In this document: one piece after another, positions 25,714 to 37,067 of the stretch
Layout of the letters: every line of letters begins with the position of its first letter
Position numbering within the stretch: the first letter of the stretch is position 1
Assembly: GCA_001423545.1 (NCBI GenBank)
Contig: LMOK01000001.1
Coordinates: 558,001-622,000 of the forward strand
From: Orlajensenia sp001423545
GTDB taxonomy: Bacteria > Actinomycetota > Actinomycetes > Actinomycetales > Microbacteriaceae
Length of the DNA: 64,000 nt
Direction of reading: 5' to 3'
Notes under the pieces: generated by a model
Seen by the model: the letters and a program-made list of their open reading frames with translations, nothing else
Database searches by the model: none
What the model was told of the DNA's origin: nothing
Program-made: the position numbers and the translations under genes

Positions 25714-26919
25714 GTGGCCGAAAGAGCTGATGTCGTGTTCGTCGACGGGGTACGCACCCCGTTCGGCAGAGCAGGCGAAAAGGGCATGTACTGGAACACC
25801 CGAGCAGACGATCTGGTGGTCAAGGCCATCGTCGGACTGCTGGAGCGCAACACCAGTCTGCCGAAGGACCGTATCGACGAGGTGGCCATCGCGGCCACGA
25901 CGCAGCAGGGCGATCAGGGACTGACCCTCGGCCGCACGGCGGCGCTGCTCGCCGGTCTCCCGACCACCGTTCCCGGCTACGCGATCGAGCGCATGTGCGC
26001 CGGCGCCATGACCGCCGTCACCACGAGCGGCTCGGGCATCGCCTTCGGGCAGTACGACGTCGTCATCGCCGGTGGGGTCGAGCACATGGGCCGTCACCCG
26101 ATGGGCGAGGGCGTCGACCCCAACCCCCGCTTCCTCTCCGAGAAGCTCGTCGCGGCAGACGCCCTCAACATGGGGAACACCGCCGAGCGCCTGCACGACC
26201 GTTTCCCGTCGCTCACCAAGGAGCGCGCCGATCGCTTCGGCATGCTGAGCCAGCAGAAGGTCGCCGCCGCCTATGCGTCGGGCGACATCCAGCCCGACCT
26301 CGTGCCGGTGTCGCTCCGCAGCGATGCCGGCTGGGGCCTCGCCACCGAGGACGAGGGCATGCGCCCGAACACGACCATGGAGGGCCTGGCGTCGCTCAAG
26401 ACGCCGTTCCGCCCGCACGGTCGGGTCACGGCCGGCAACGCGTCTCCGTTGACGGATGGCGCCACGGCGTCGATCCTCGCCTCCTCCGCCGCCGCCAAGG
26501 AGCTCGGCCTCCAGACGAAGATGCGCATGGTGAGCTTCGGCTTCGCCGGCGTCGAGCCCGAGGTCATGGGCATCGGTCCGATCCCGTCGACGGAGCGCGC
26601 GCTGAAGAACGCCGGCCTGTCGATCGAGGACATCGGCCTCTTCGAGCTCAACGAGGCCTTCGCCGTGCAGGTGCTCTCGTTCCTCGACCACTTCGGCATC
26701 GCCGACGAGGATCCGCGCGTCAACAAGTGGGGCGGCGCCATCGCCATCGGCCACCCCCTCGCCGCCAGCGGCGTGCGCCTGATGATCCAGCTCGCCCGCC
26801 AGTTCGAGCAGCACCCCGAGGTGCGCTACGGCCTGACCGCCATGTGCGTCGGCCTCGGCCAGGGCGGAAGCGTCATCTGGGAGAACCCCCACCACAAGAA
26901 GTACGGAAAGGGCCGCTGA
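25714..26919 (+). CDS. Acetyl-CoA acyltransferase (3-ketoacyl-CoA thiolase)
   Basis: 401 residues from a GTG at 25714 with GGAGG five bases upstream. Thiolase signatures: nucleophile Cys in IERMCAGAMTAV, NEAFAVQVLSF, GHPLAASGVR with the catalytic His, and CVGLGQGGSVIW with the acid/base Cys. It carries out the last step of fatty-acid beta-oxidation. The multifunctional hydratase/dehydrogenase gene starts six bases after its stop codon, so the two form a fadA-fadB type operon in which the thiolase comes first. A weak dyad GGATCA-N8-TGATCC lies just upstream (25679-25698). Confidence 0.94.
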   Translation: MAERADVVFVDGVRTPFGRAGEKGMYWNTRADDLVVKAIVGLLERNTSLPKDRIDEVAIAATTQQGDQGLTLGRTAALLAGLPTTVPGYAIERMCAGAMTAVTTSGSGIAFGQYDVVIAGGVEHMGRHPMGEGVDPNPRFLSEKLVAADALNMGNTAERLHDRFPSLTKERADRFGMLSQQKVAAAYASGDIQPDLVPVSLRSDAGWGLATEDEGMRPNTTMEGLASLKTPFRPHGRVTAGNASPLTDGATASILASSAAAKELGLQTKMRMVSFGFAGVEPEVMGIGPIPSTERALKNAGLSIEDIGLFELNEAFAVQVLSFLDHFGIADEDPRVNKWGGAIAIGHPLAASGVRLMIQLARQFEQHPEVRYGLTAMCVGLGQGGSVIWENPHHKKYGKGR

Positions 26920-26925
26920 GCCGAC

Positions 26926-29064
26926 ATGACCGACTACTCCACGATCGACTTCTCCGAGCTGGCAGCCCTCACCGATGACGAGGTCGTCACGCACTCCTAC
27001 GTGCGCGACGTTCCCCTCTCGTCCGGCCGCACGCTCGCTCTCGTGACCCTCGACAACGGACGCGATCACACGCGTCCGAACACCTTCGGTCCGGCATCCC
27101 TTCTGGAACTGGGCGCCACCTACGACGCCCTCGCAGACCGGGCGGCGAAGGGCGAGATCCACGCCGTCGCGACGACGGGCAAGCCGTTCATCCTCGCCGC
27201 CGGCGCCGACCTGTCGAAGATCGCCGAGATCCCGACACGCGACATCGCCAAGAAGATGGCCCAGCTCGGACACCACGTGCTCGGCAAGCAGGCCACCCTC
27301 GGCGTTCCGTCGTTCGTGTTCATCAACGGGCTCGCCCTGGGCGGCGGTGTCGAGCTCCCGCTCAACGCCGACTACCGCACCATCGACTCGTCCGCCGCGG
27401 CGCTGGCCCTGCCCGAGGTCTTCCTCGGCCTCATCCCCGGCTGGGGCGGCACCTACCTGCTGCCCAACCTGATCGGCATCGAGAACGCCCTCAAGGTGAT
27501 CATCGAGAACCCGCTGAAGCAGAACCGCACGTTGAAGGCCCAGGACGCCTTCGACCTCGGGATCGCCGACCGCATCTTCTCGCCGGTCAACTTCCTCGAG
27601 GACTCCATCCGCTTCGCGGACGGCGTGCTGAGCGGCACCGAGAAGGTCGTACGCAAGAACGCCCCGGGCAAGCTCGAGCGCATCGCCAAGTGGGACATCG
27701 CCATCAAGATCGCTCGCGACACCGTTGCGAGCCGTCTCGGCACCATCCCGAAGTCGCCGTACGCCGCGCTCGACCTGCTCAAGGCCGCCAAGAACGGGAC
27801 CAAGGAGGAGTGTTTCGCCCTCGAGGACGACGCCCTCGCCGATCTGATCGCCGGAGACCAGCTGCAGGCATCCATCTACGCCTTCAACCTGGTGCAGAAG
27901 CGGGCCAAGCGCCCGGCCGGTGCGCCCGACAAGGCTCTCGCCAAGAAGGTCACCAAGGTGGGCGTGCTCGGCGCCGGCTACATGGCCAGCCAGTTCGCGC
28001 TGCTGTTCCTGCGCCGCCTGCAGGTGCCCGTCGTCATCACCGACCTCGACCAGGCCCGCGTCGACAAGGGCGTCGGGTACATCCACGACGAGATCCAGAA
28101 GCTGGCCGACAAGGGCCGCATCGGCTCCGACGAGGCCAACCGCCTGCGCGCCCTCGTGACCGGGACGACCGACAAGGCCGACTTCGCCGACTGCGACTGG
28201 GTCATCGAGGCGGTCTTCGAGGAGCTCGGCATCAAGCAGGACGTCTTCGCCGAGGTGGAGCAGTACATCTCCCCCGAGGCCGTGCTGGCCACGAACACCT
28301 CGTCGCTCTCGGTCGAGCAGATCGGTGCGAAGCTGAAGAACCCGGAGCGCCTCGTGGGCTTCCACTTCTTCACGCCGGTGGCGGTCATGCCCCTGATCGA
28401 GGTCGTCAAGACCCCGCACACCGATGACGCCACGCTGTCGACGGCCATGGTCACCGCCGCCAAGCTGAGGAAGAACGCCGTCATCACGGCCGACACCCCC
28501 GGCTTCGTGGTGAACCGTGTTCTCGCCAAGCTGCTCGGCGAGGCGATGTACGCGGTCGACCGGGGCACTCCGTTCTCGGTCGTCGACGAGGCGATGGCAC
28601 CCCTGGGGCTCCCCATGGCGCCGTCGGCCCTGCTCGACCTCGTGGGACTGAAGGTCGGCGCCCATGTGCTCGACACGCACCACGCCGCGTTCCCCGACCG
28701 GTTCTACCGCAGCGAGAACCTGCACGAACTGGCCGAGTACGGCACGCTGCTCGAGAAGGATTCCAAGGGCAAGGTCAAGGGCTTCGACAAGGGCGCCCTC
28801 AAGATCGTGGCCGGCGGCACCGAGCCCATGCAGGCCGAGGAGATCCTCGTGCGCCTGCAGGACGGCCTGGCCGACGAGGTCCACCGCATGCTCGAGGACG
28901 ACGTCGTGGCCGCGGCCGAGGACATCGACCTCTGCATGATCCTCGGCGCGGGCTTCCCGTTCCAGATGGGCGGCCTCACGCCGTACCTCGACCGCGTCGG
29001 CGCGAGCGAGCGGGCCTTCGGCTCCACCTTCCACGACCCGCGGATCGTGGGCGTCGGAGCGTAA
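26926..29064 (+). CDS. Multifunctional enoyl-CoA hydratase / 3-hydroxyacyl-CoA dehydrogenase
   Basis: 712 residues. The N-terminal crotonase domain (about 30-330) has GKPFILAAGADLSKI and INGLALGGGVELPLNADYR forming the oxyanion hole, and PEVFLGLIPGWGG. The Rossmann fold follows (VGVLGAGYMASQFA at about 345), then the dehydrogenase active-site region (NTSSLSVEQI, RLVGFHFFTPVAVMPLIEVV with the catalytic His). Two C-terminal helical domains complete it. It performs the hydration and NAD-dependent oxidation steps of beta-oxidation on substrate shared with the adjacent thiolase. A strong terminator follows. Confidence 0.94.
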   Translation: MTDYSTIDFSELAALTDDEVVTHSYVRDVPLSSGRTLALVTLDNGRDHTRPNTFGPASLLELGATYDALADRAAKGEIHAVATTGKPFILAAGADLSKIAEIPTRDIAKKMAQLGHHVLGKQATLGVPSFVFINGLALGGGVELPLNADYRTIDSSAAALALPEVFLGLIPGWGGTYLLPNLIGIENALKVIIENPLKQNRTLKAQDAFDLGIADRIFSPVNFLEDSIRFADGVLSGTEKVVRKNAPGKLERIAKWDIAIKIARDTVASRLGTIPKSPYAALDLLKAAKNGTKEECFALEDDALADLIAGDQLQASIYAFNLVQKRAKRPAGAPDKALAKKVTKVGVLGAGYMASQFALLFLRRLQVPVVITDLDQARVDKGVGYIHDEIQKLADKGRIGSDEANRLRALVTGTTDKADFADCDWVIEAVFEELGIKQDVFAEVEQYISPEAVLATNTSSLSVEQIGAKLKNPERLVGFHFFTPVAVMPLIEVVKTPHTDDATLSTAMVTAAKLRKNAVITADTPGFVVNRVLAKLLGEAMYAVDRGTPFSVVDEAMAPLGLPMAPSALLDLVGLKVGAHVLDTHHAAFPDRFYRSENLHELAEYGTLLEKDSKGKVKGFDKGALKIVAGGTEPMQAEEILVRLQDGLADEVHRMLEDDVVAAAEDIDLCMILGAGFPFQMGGLTPYLDRVGASERAFGSTFHDPRIVGVGA

Positions 29065-29082
29065 CGGCTTCACAGACGACGA

Positions 29083-29115
29083 GAGGGGCGGATCACACGA
29101 TCCGCCCCTCTTCTC
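29083..29115. terminator. Bidirectional terminator after the beta-oxidation operon
   Basis: The 12-base perfect stem GAGGGGCGGATC/GATCCGCCCCTC with loop ACAC and a short T-rich tail lies between the convergent beta-oxidation operon and the DarT-like gene. Confidence 0.75.
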
Positions 29116-29130
29116 GTTGCCGCCGTCAGC

Positions 29131-29973
29131 TCAGTAACGCACCTCGTCGGCCGCCTGGAACCACGGCGGGTAGACCGCGACCTTGGGCTTGTGGGCAGCT
29201 GCATGCAGGATGCCGCGCACCTCGTCGCGCACCTTGTCGTTCGCGACGCCGATCAGCGTGATGCTGGCGAGCGGGAAGACGCCGGGGGCGAGGAGTTCGG
29301 CACGGAGCAGCGCATCGGGCTCATCCTCGTCGCCGAGCGCCACGAGCATGCGCTGCACGTCATCCGACGTGGTGGCGAAGCGGGTGAGCGGCCCCGGTGC
29401 GTAGCCGTCGGTGACGACGATGCCGGTCGACGAGATGCCGTCATCGGTCACCTGCACCGAGAGCGCCTCGCGGATGGTGCTCACCAGCACCACGAATTCC
29501 GAGGCCGCGGATGCCGCAGCCGTCGGGTCGATGCGGGGGTCGTCGATCCCGGCACGGATGCTCTCCCACGCGCTGGAGTTCGGCGTGAGGGAGAACGGCA
29601 CGTGGTCGGCCACGACGGTGTCGCGTCCCGGTACCGCCGTGCTCCGGCGAGCTGCACGCTCATCGGCCGAGAACACCTGCACGTCGGTCTCCGACGTCGC
29701 GTCTCCGGCGTCGGGCACGAGCATGTCCTGGGCGACGATGCCGGCGAGGTTCGCCACATGGGTCACGTGGTAGATCCGCCGGTCGCCGACGTCGACGGGC
29801 GGGCGGCGGAGCGACTTCGCTGACGCCGTGCCGTTTCCGCCGATGGGCTCACGCAGCGATGACTTCGGAGCGGTCCTCGCCTTGCGCACCGGGGGTGCCA
29901 CGACCACCGGAGCCGCCGGAAAACACGCGGCGCAATCGCCACGTCCGAATCCGTGAATGCATTCCTCGTCCAA
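29131..29973 (-). CDS. DarT-like (DUF4433) ADP-ribosyltransferase-family protein, no DarG adjacent
   Basis: About 280 residues from a TTG at 29973 with GAGAGG seven bases upstream; the start is uncertain because the frame stays open further. The N-terminus has Cys5, Cys14 and Cys17 (ECIHGFGRGDCAACF), a possible metal-binding knuckle. From residue 67, IYHVTHVANLAGIVAQDMLVPD and DHVPFSLTPNSSAW match the DarT/DUF4433 NAD-binding start, and RAELLAPGVFPL carries the Glu expected late in the domain. DarT enzymes ADP-ribosylate thymidines in single-stranded DNA and are normally paired with a DarG macrodomain antitoxin; none is encoded on either side. Activity is unproven. Confidence 0.72.
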   Translation of the reverse strand: MDEECIHGFGRGDCAACFPAAPVVVAPPVRKARTAPKSSLREPIGGNGTASAKSLRRPPVDVGDRRIYHVTHVANLAGIVAQDMLVPDAGDATSETDVQVFSADERAARRSTAVPGRDTVVADHVPFSLTPNSSAWESIRAGIDDPRIDPTAAASAASEFVVLVSTIREALSVQVTDDGISSTGIVVTDGYAPGPLTRFATTSDDVQRMLVALGDEDEPDALLRAELLAPGVFPLASITLIGVANDKVRDEVRGILHAAAHKPKVAVYPPWFQAADEVRY

Positions 29974-30087
29974 GTCGAAACCTCTCGCGTGCGTGGCACC
30001 AGCCCCTCGAGACGAACGCCTCGAAACCACCTCTCTCTACGTTACGCGCCACAGCACCGCTCTGCCGACACAGATGGCGTCGATCGG

Positions 30088-31059
30088 CTACCGATTGAGC
30101 GGCGTCATGTCCGCGTACCGGTCGCCGACGGGCGCCGGGAGGTCGCTCAACGTGCTCAGCTGCGCCGCGCTCAGCTCCACGGCATCCGCCCCCGCGTTCT
30201 CCTCGACCCGCGAGACGCGCTTGGTTCCGGGGATCGGGGCGATGTCGTCGCCCTGAGCGAGCAGCCAGGCCAGCGCGATCTGGGCCGGCGTCGCGCCGAC
30301 CTCGGCCGCGACCTGCTCGACTGCGTCGACGATGCGCAGGTTGGCGTCGAAGTTCTCGCCCTCGAAGCGCGGGTTGCTGCGTCGGAAGTCCGAGGGATCG
30401 AGCTGGTCGACCGACCGCAGTGCTCCGGTGAGGAATCCCCGTCCGAGCGGCGAGTACGGCACGAAGCCGATGCCGAGTTCGCGCAGCACGGGGAGGATCT
30501 CGGCCTCGGGGTCGCGCGACCACAGCGAGTACTCGGTCTGCACGGCGGTGACGGGGTGCACGGCATGGGCGCGGCGGATCGTGTCGGGAGCGGCCTCCGA
30601 GAGGCCGTAGTGGCCGATCTTCCCGGCCGCGACGAGCTCGGCGAGAGCGCCGGCGGTCTCCTCGATCGGGACACCGGGGTCCATGCGGTGCTGATAGTAG
30701 AGGTCGATTCGATCGGTGCCGAGTCGTTTCAGCGACCCCTCGACGGAGAGCCGCACGTTCTCGGCGGAACCGTCGAGCCCGCGCGATCCGTCCCCGCGGT
30801 GCAGGATGGTGCCGAACTTCGTGGCGACCACGACCTGGTCGCGGCGGTCGGCCAGAGCCTTGCCGAGGAGTTCCTCGTTGACGTAGGGGCCGTAGATCTC
30901 AGCGGTGTCGAAGAAGGTGATGCCCAGGTCGATCGCGCGGTGGATCGTTCGGATCGACTCGGCCTCATCGGTTCCGGCACCCGAGTAGAACGCCGACATG
31001 CCCATGCAGCCGAGGCCGAGGCGGGAGACGTCGAGGGTTCCGAGTGTTGCGTGCTTCAT
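30088..31059 (-). CDS. Aldo/keto reductase
   Basis: 323 residues, a TIM-barrel oxidoreductase. The catalytic tetrad is visible: Asp in ITFFDTAEIYG, Tyr in the same motif, Lys in VVATKFG and His in DLYYQHRMDP. The NADPH-binding end is SPLGRGFLTG and IPGTKR. The closest recognisable subgroup is the AKR family near YajO/Tas and IolS-type enzymes; the substrate is probably a small aldehyde. Its ATG overlaps the stop of the upstream MerR gene by four bases, so it is co-transcribed with, and probably controlled by, that regulator. Confidence 0.92.
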   Translation of the reverse strand: MKHATLGTLDVSRLGLGCMGMSAFYSGAGTDEAESIRTIHRAIDLGITFFDTAEIYGPYVNEELLGKALADRRDQVVVATKFGTILHRGDGSRGLDGSAENVRLSVEGSLKRLGTDRIDLYYQHRMDPGVPIEETAGALAELVAAGKIGHYGLSEAAPDTIRRAHAVHPVTAVQTEYSLWSRDPEAEILPVLRELGIGFVPYSPLGRGFLTGALRSVDQLDPSDFRRSNPRFEGENFDANLRIVDAVEQVAAEVGATPAQIALAWLLAQGDDIAPIPGTKRVSRVEENAGADAVELSAAQLSTLSDLPAPVGDRYADMTPLNR

Positions 31060-31439
31060 GCGTGTGCGACCTTCTCTTCATAGATGGCGATCTTCACGTC
31101 GATGGCGGTCAGTGACCGTTGCATCTCCGCGAGCTGGGCCACCACGGTGATGCGGTGGCGCAGCAGGAGTTCGAGCCGTGACGCCGTCGATTCGTCGCCG
31201 TCGCGCACGAGTTCGACGTACTCGCGGATGCGGGCTATCGGCATCGAGGTGGCCCGGAGCTTCGTGAGGAACGACACCCAGGTGATGTCCTGCTCGGTGA
31301 AGCGGCGGTGGGTCGACGACGCGCGGTCGACGGGGGTCAGCATCAGTCCTGTTCGCTCGTAGTAGCGGAGCGTGTGGGCGGTCAGGCCCGTGCGTTCAGC
31401 GGCTTCCGAGATCGAGAACGTGTGCTCGAGTGTCTCCAT
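31056..31439 (-). CDS. MerR-family transcription regulator
   Basis: 127 residues from the ATG at 31439. The N-terminal winged helix (SISEAAERTGLTAHTLRYYERTGL) is followed by the long antiparallel coiled-coil helix (about 75-120). No Cys residues are present, so it does not sense metals or redox as classical MerR or SoxR do; an organic ligand such as an aldehyde (AdhR-like) fits the adjacent reductase. The promoter has the canonical 19-base spacer with a dyad, and the start codon falls at the predicted transcription start, implying a leaderless message. Confidence 0.9.
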   Translation of the reverse strand: METLEHTFSISEAAERTGLTAHTLRYYERTGLMLTPVDRASSTHRRFTEQDITWVSFLTKLRATSMPIARIREYVELVRDGDESTASRLELLLRHRITVVAQLAEMQRSLTAIDVKIAIYEEKVAHA

Positions 31440-31445
31440 ACGGCC

Positions 31446-31476
31446 ACGATAGAACTTCGAGCGCACTCGAAGTCAA
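31446..31476 (-). promoter_or_regulatory. MerR-type promoter and operator of the merR-reductase operon
   Basis: On the minus strand: TTGACT (31476-31471), a 19-base spacer, TATCGT (31451-31446). The spacer centre is the perfect dyad ACTTCGAG-CGCA-CTCGAAGT (31454-31473). The over-long spacer with a central palindrome is the hallmark of MerR activation by DNA twisting. The predicted start of transcription is the A of the merR ATG. Confidence 0.75.
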
Positions 31477-31493
31477 ACGCGTGCGGCAGATGC

Positions 31494-33437
31494 TCAGAGT
31501 TCGTTCGAACCGGCGGTGATCGAGGTGGATCCGGTGTCGATCGGCCTGGCGTGCGGCAGCTTGGAGCCGAGCACCATGCCGACGACGTCGTGGGCGATGT
31601 GCTGCGGCGTCATGCCCGTGCGCTCGAGGATGTCGGCGCGGGAACCGTGGTCGAGGAACTCGTCCGGCAGCCCGACCTCGGTGACCGCGGTGTCGACCCC
31701 GGCCTCGCGCAGGTCCTGTCGGATCCGCGTTCCGATTCCGCCGACGCGGATGCCGTCCTCGATGCACACGACGAGGCGGTGATGCGCCGACATGTCGACG
31801 ACGCTGCGCGGCACGGGGACGACCCAGCGCGGGTCGACGACTGTGGCGTCGATGCCCTGGGCGGCGAGCCTCTCGGCGACCTCGAGGCCGACGCCGGCCA
31901 TGGGTCCGACGGTGACGATCAGCACATCGCGCCCGGGTCCCTCGTAAAGCACGTCGACGCCGTCGTCGGTACGACGGAGGGCATCGAAGCTCGCACCGAC
32001 ACTGCCCTTCGGGAAGCGCAGCACCGTGGGAGCGTCATCGACGGCCACCGCTTCGGTCAGTTCCTCCTCGAGGCGCACGGAGTCGCGAGGCGCAGCCAGG
32101 CGGATGCCGGGAACGACCTGCAGGATGGCGAGATCCCACACCCCGTGGTGGCTGGGGCCGTCGGGCCCCGTGACGCCGGCCCGATCGAGCACGAACGTGA
32201 CCCCTGCCTTGTGCAGGGCGACGTCCATCAGGACCTGGTCGAACGCCCTGTTGATGAAGGTGGCGTAGATGGCGACAACGGGGTGCATGCCGCCGAAGGC
32301 GAGACCGGCTGCCGAGGTCGCGGCGTGCTGCTCGGCGATGCCGACGTCGATGACGCGGCCTGGGAAGCGCTCGGCCATCTTGTGCAGTCCGGTGGGACGC
32401 AGCATGGCGGCCGTGATGCCGACGATGCGCTCGTTGTCGGCCGCGAGTTCCACGAGGCGATCGGCGAAGACGCTGGTCCAACTGGCCGCCCCCGCGGTCT
32501 CGAGGGACTCGCCGGTCTCGGGATCGATCTGCCCGACGGCGTGGAACTGGTCGGCGACGTCGCGGAGCGCCGGCTCGTAGCCGCGGCCCTTCTCGGTGAT
32601 GGCGTGCACGATGACCGGGGCCCCGTAGTGCTTCGCCTGTTCGAGGGCCTCGCGCATCGCCTCGATGTCGTGCCCGTGCACGGGACCGATGTACTTGATG
32701 TCGAGGTTGGAGTAGAGCGCCTCGTTGTTCGTGAAGCGAGCGAGGAATCCGTGCAGGCCGCCGCGGAAGCCGCGATAGACGGCGCGGCCGGGGGCTCCCA
32801 GCTTGTCGAATGCCTCGCGGCTGGTGAGATAGAGGCTGCGGTAGCTGCGGCGGGTGCGCACAGTGTTGAGGAAGCGGGCCATGCCGCCGATCGTGGGCGC
32901 GTACGAGCGTCCGTTGTCGTTCACGACGATGATCAGGCGGCGCGTGTTGTCGTCGCTGATGTTGTTCAGCGCCTCCCACGTCATGCCTCCGGTGAGCGCC
33001 CCGTCACCGACGACGGCGACGACGCTGCGGTCATCCTGGCCCGTCATCGAGAACGCCCGTGAGATGCCGTCGGCCCACGACAGCGAGCTGGAGGCGTGGG
33101 AGCTCTCGACGATGTCGTGCTCGGACTCCGCGCGCTGCGGGTAGCCGGCCATGCCGTCGGTCTGGCGCAGGGTCGAGAAGTCCTGACGCCCCGTGAGGAT
33201 CTTGTGCACGTAGGACTGGTGACCCGTGTCGAAGACGATCGAGTCTCGGGGCGAGTCGAAGACGCTGTGGATGGCGAGGGTGAGTTCGACGACACCGAGG
33301 TTCGGTCCGAGGTGGCCGCCGGTCTTGGCTACGTTCAGCACGAGGTGCTCGCGGATCTCCGTGGCCAGCTGCTCGAACTGCTCCTTCGTGAGGGCGTCGA
33401 GGTCTCTGGGACCCCTGATCGTCTCCAGAAGGGTCAT
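31494..33437 (-). CDS. dxs: 1-deoxy-D-xylulose-5-phosphate synthase
   Basis: 647 residues, full length. The thiamine-diphosphate motif VVGDGALTGGMTWEALNN, the N-terminal KTGGHLGPNLGVVELTLAIH and the pyrimidine-binding VLDRAGVTGPDGPSHHG are all present. It condenses pyruvate and glyceraldehyde-3-phosphate into DXP, the first step of the methylerythritol-phosphate route to isoprenoids (carotenoids, menaquinone). It stands alone; no other pathway genes are adjacent. Confidence 0.97.
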   Translation of the reverse strand: MTLLETIRGPRDLDALTKEQFEQLATEIREHLVLNVAKTGGHLGPNLGVVELTLAIHSVFDSPRDSIVFDTGHQSYVHKILTGRQDFSTLRQTDGMAGYPQRAESEHDIVESSHASSSLSWADGISRAFSMTGQDDRSVVAVVGDGALTGGMTWEALNNISDDNTRRLIIVVNDNGRSYAPTIGGMARFLNTVRTRRSYRSLYLTSREAFDKLGAPGRAVYRGFRGGLHGFLARFTNNEALYSNLDIKYIGPVHGHDIEAMREALEQAKHYGAPVIVHAITEKGRGYEPALRDVADQFHAVGQIDPETGESLETAGAASWTSVFADRLVELAADNERIVGITAAMLRPTGLHKMAERFPGRVIDVGIAEQHAATSAAGLAFGGMHPVVAIYATFINRAFDQVLMDVALHKAGVTFVLDRAGVTGPDGPSHHGVWDLAILQVVPGIRLAAPRDSVRLEEELTEAVAVDDAPTVLRFPKGSVGASFDALRRTDDGVDVLYEGPGRDVLIVTVGPMAGVGLEVAERLAAQGIDATVVDPRWVVPVPRSVVDMSAHHRLVVCIEDGIRVGGIGTRIRQDLREAGVDTAVTEVGLPDEFLDHGSRADILERTGMTPQHIAHDVVGMVLGSKLPHARPIDTGSTSITAGSNEL

Positions 33438-33601
33438 CGCAACCGCCTTTCGCTCGCCACCGAGGGTGCCCGGCGGCTTCGATCGAGTCTACGCGGTCGG
33501 GTCCCGTCGGCCCCGAGTCTGCCGCAGGGGCTTGCGCCGGGCCCCGGCACCGTACTCTGGACTCGGCCGTGGAACGCACGACCTGACGAAAGGCCACCCC
33601 C

Positions 33602-33949
33602 GTGGACATCACCATGCTCCGCCACTACGTCGCCCTGGCGAGCGAACTCGACCTCGGGCGTGCGGCATCCGTTCTCGGCGTGTCGCACTCGACCCTCAGC
33701 GGTTCACTGAACCAGCTCGAGGCCGTCGCCGGTGCCGTACTGATCCGCCGCGGCAACGGACCGATGACGCTGACGGATGCCGGAGAGCTGTTCCTGGCGA
33801 CGGCGAACGACGAGATCGCAGCCTACGACGCAGCGAACGCCCCGCGCCCGGCCAAGACCGGCGGCAAGGCCAAGGCCTCGAAGGGCGTCGGACGCGCGCC
33901 GAAGGTCAAGGGCGAGCCCCTGCCGTACAAGAAGCGCCAGTCGCGCTGA
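33602..33949 (+). CDS. LysR-type DNA-binding domain protein without effector domain
   Basis: 115 residues from a GTG at 33602. Residues 1-65 are a LysR winged helix (LRHYVALASELDLGRAASVLGVSHSTLSGSLNQLEAVAGAVLIRR). The inducer-binding domain is missing; instead there is a short linker and a Lys/Gly/Pro-rich tail (KTGGKAKASKGVGRAPKVKG). The tail resembles those of nucleoid-associated proteins. There is no sign of a frameshift or of leftover LysR effector sequence downstream, so this is a deliberate short form rather than a broken gene. Confidence 0.75.
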   Translation: MDITMLRHYVALASELDLGRAASVLGVSHSTLSGSLNQLEAVAGAVLIRRGNGPMTLTDAGELFLATANDEIAAYDAANAPRPAKTGGKAKASKGVGRAPKVKGEPLPYKKRQSR

Positions 33950-33995
33950 GTCTCCGCGCGCACTCGACGTCGCCGCCCCGGTGCTCGGGCGAACG

Positions 33996-34053
33996 CGAAC
34001 TGCCCACTTCCGCCAGTGAGCTGACGCTCGGACTGGCTGAAGTGGGCAGTTCG
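33996..34053. repeat. Palindromic interspersed element, copy 2
   Basis: 22-base arms (33996-34017 and 34032-34053), complementary except for one position, around a 14-base loop. The arm starts CGAACTGCCCACTTCC and ends CCAGT. It lies between the LysR-like gene and the 3' end of acnA. Nearly the same arm occurs at 58493-58552. Confidence 0.7.
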
Positions 34054-34067
34054 GTGTGTGGCGGTGA

Positions 34068-36881
<2,814 letters not shown>

Positions 36882-36955
36882 GTCGCATCTCCTTAGGTGG
36901 TCCGCCCGGAGTGAATCCGGCAACACTTCATCTTCGTGGCCGGGTCCTGCTCTGA

Positions 36956-36974
36956 TCCAGCAAGGCTAACCTAA
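36956..36974. promoter_or_regulatory. Half-conserved DtxR/IdeR-type iron box upstream of acnA
   Basis: Read on the minus strand it begins TTAGGTTAGC, identical to the left ten positions of the 19-base actinobacterial iron-box consensus; the right half matches at four of nine. It lies about 80 bases upstream of the acnA start. Confidence 0.4.
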
Positions 36975-37024
36975 GCGGTCCGCCCCGCGGCAGTGCTGAT
37001 CCGGACTGTACCGGCCGTGAAATC

Positions 37025-37042
37025 TATCTTGATATCAAGATA
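37025..37042. promoter_or_regulatory. Perfect 18-base palindrome upstream of acnA
   Basis: TATCTTGATATCAAGATA, a perfect AT-rich palindrome in a GC-rich setting, between the end of the DUF3159 gene and acnA. The size and TCTTGA-centred half-site are typical of MarR-family operators. In Streptomyces the MarR-family protein TamR controls aconitase; a TamR-like site is a reasonable guess. Confidence 0.6.
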
Positions 37043-37067
37043 ACTCTAGCACCGGATGCCGCAGGCC

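Noticed and set aside
25654..29073. A 1.1-kilocodon minus-strand open frame opposite the beta-oxidation operon
   Set aside because: It lacks any domain, spans two genes with full family signatures on the plus strand, and is explained by third-position GC bias.
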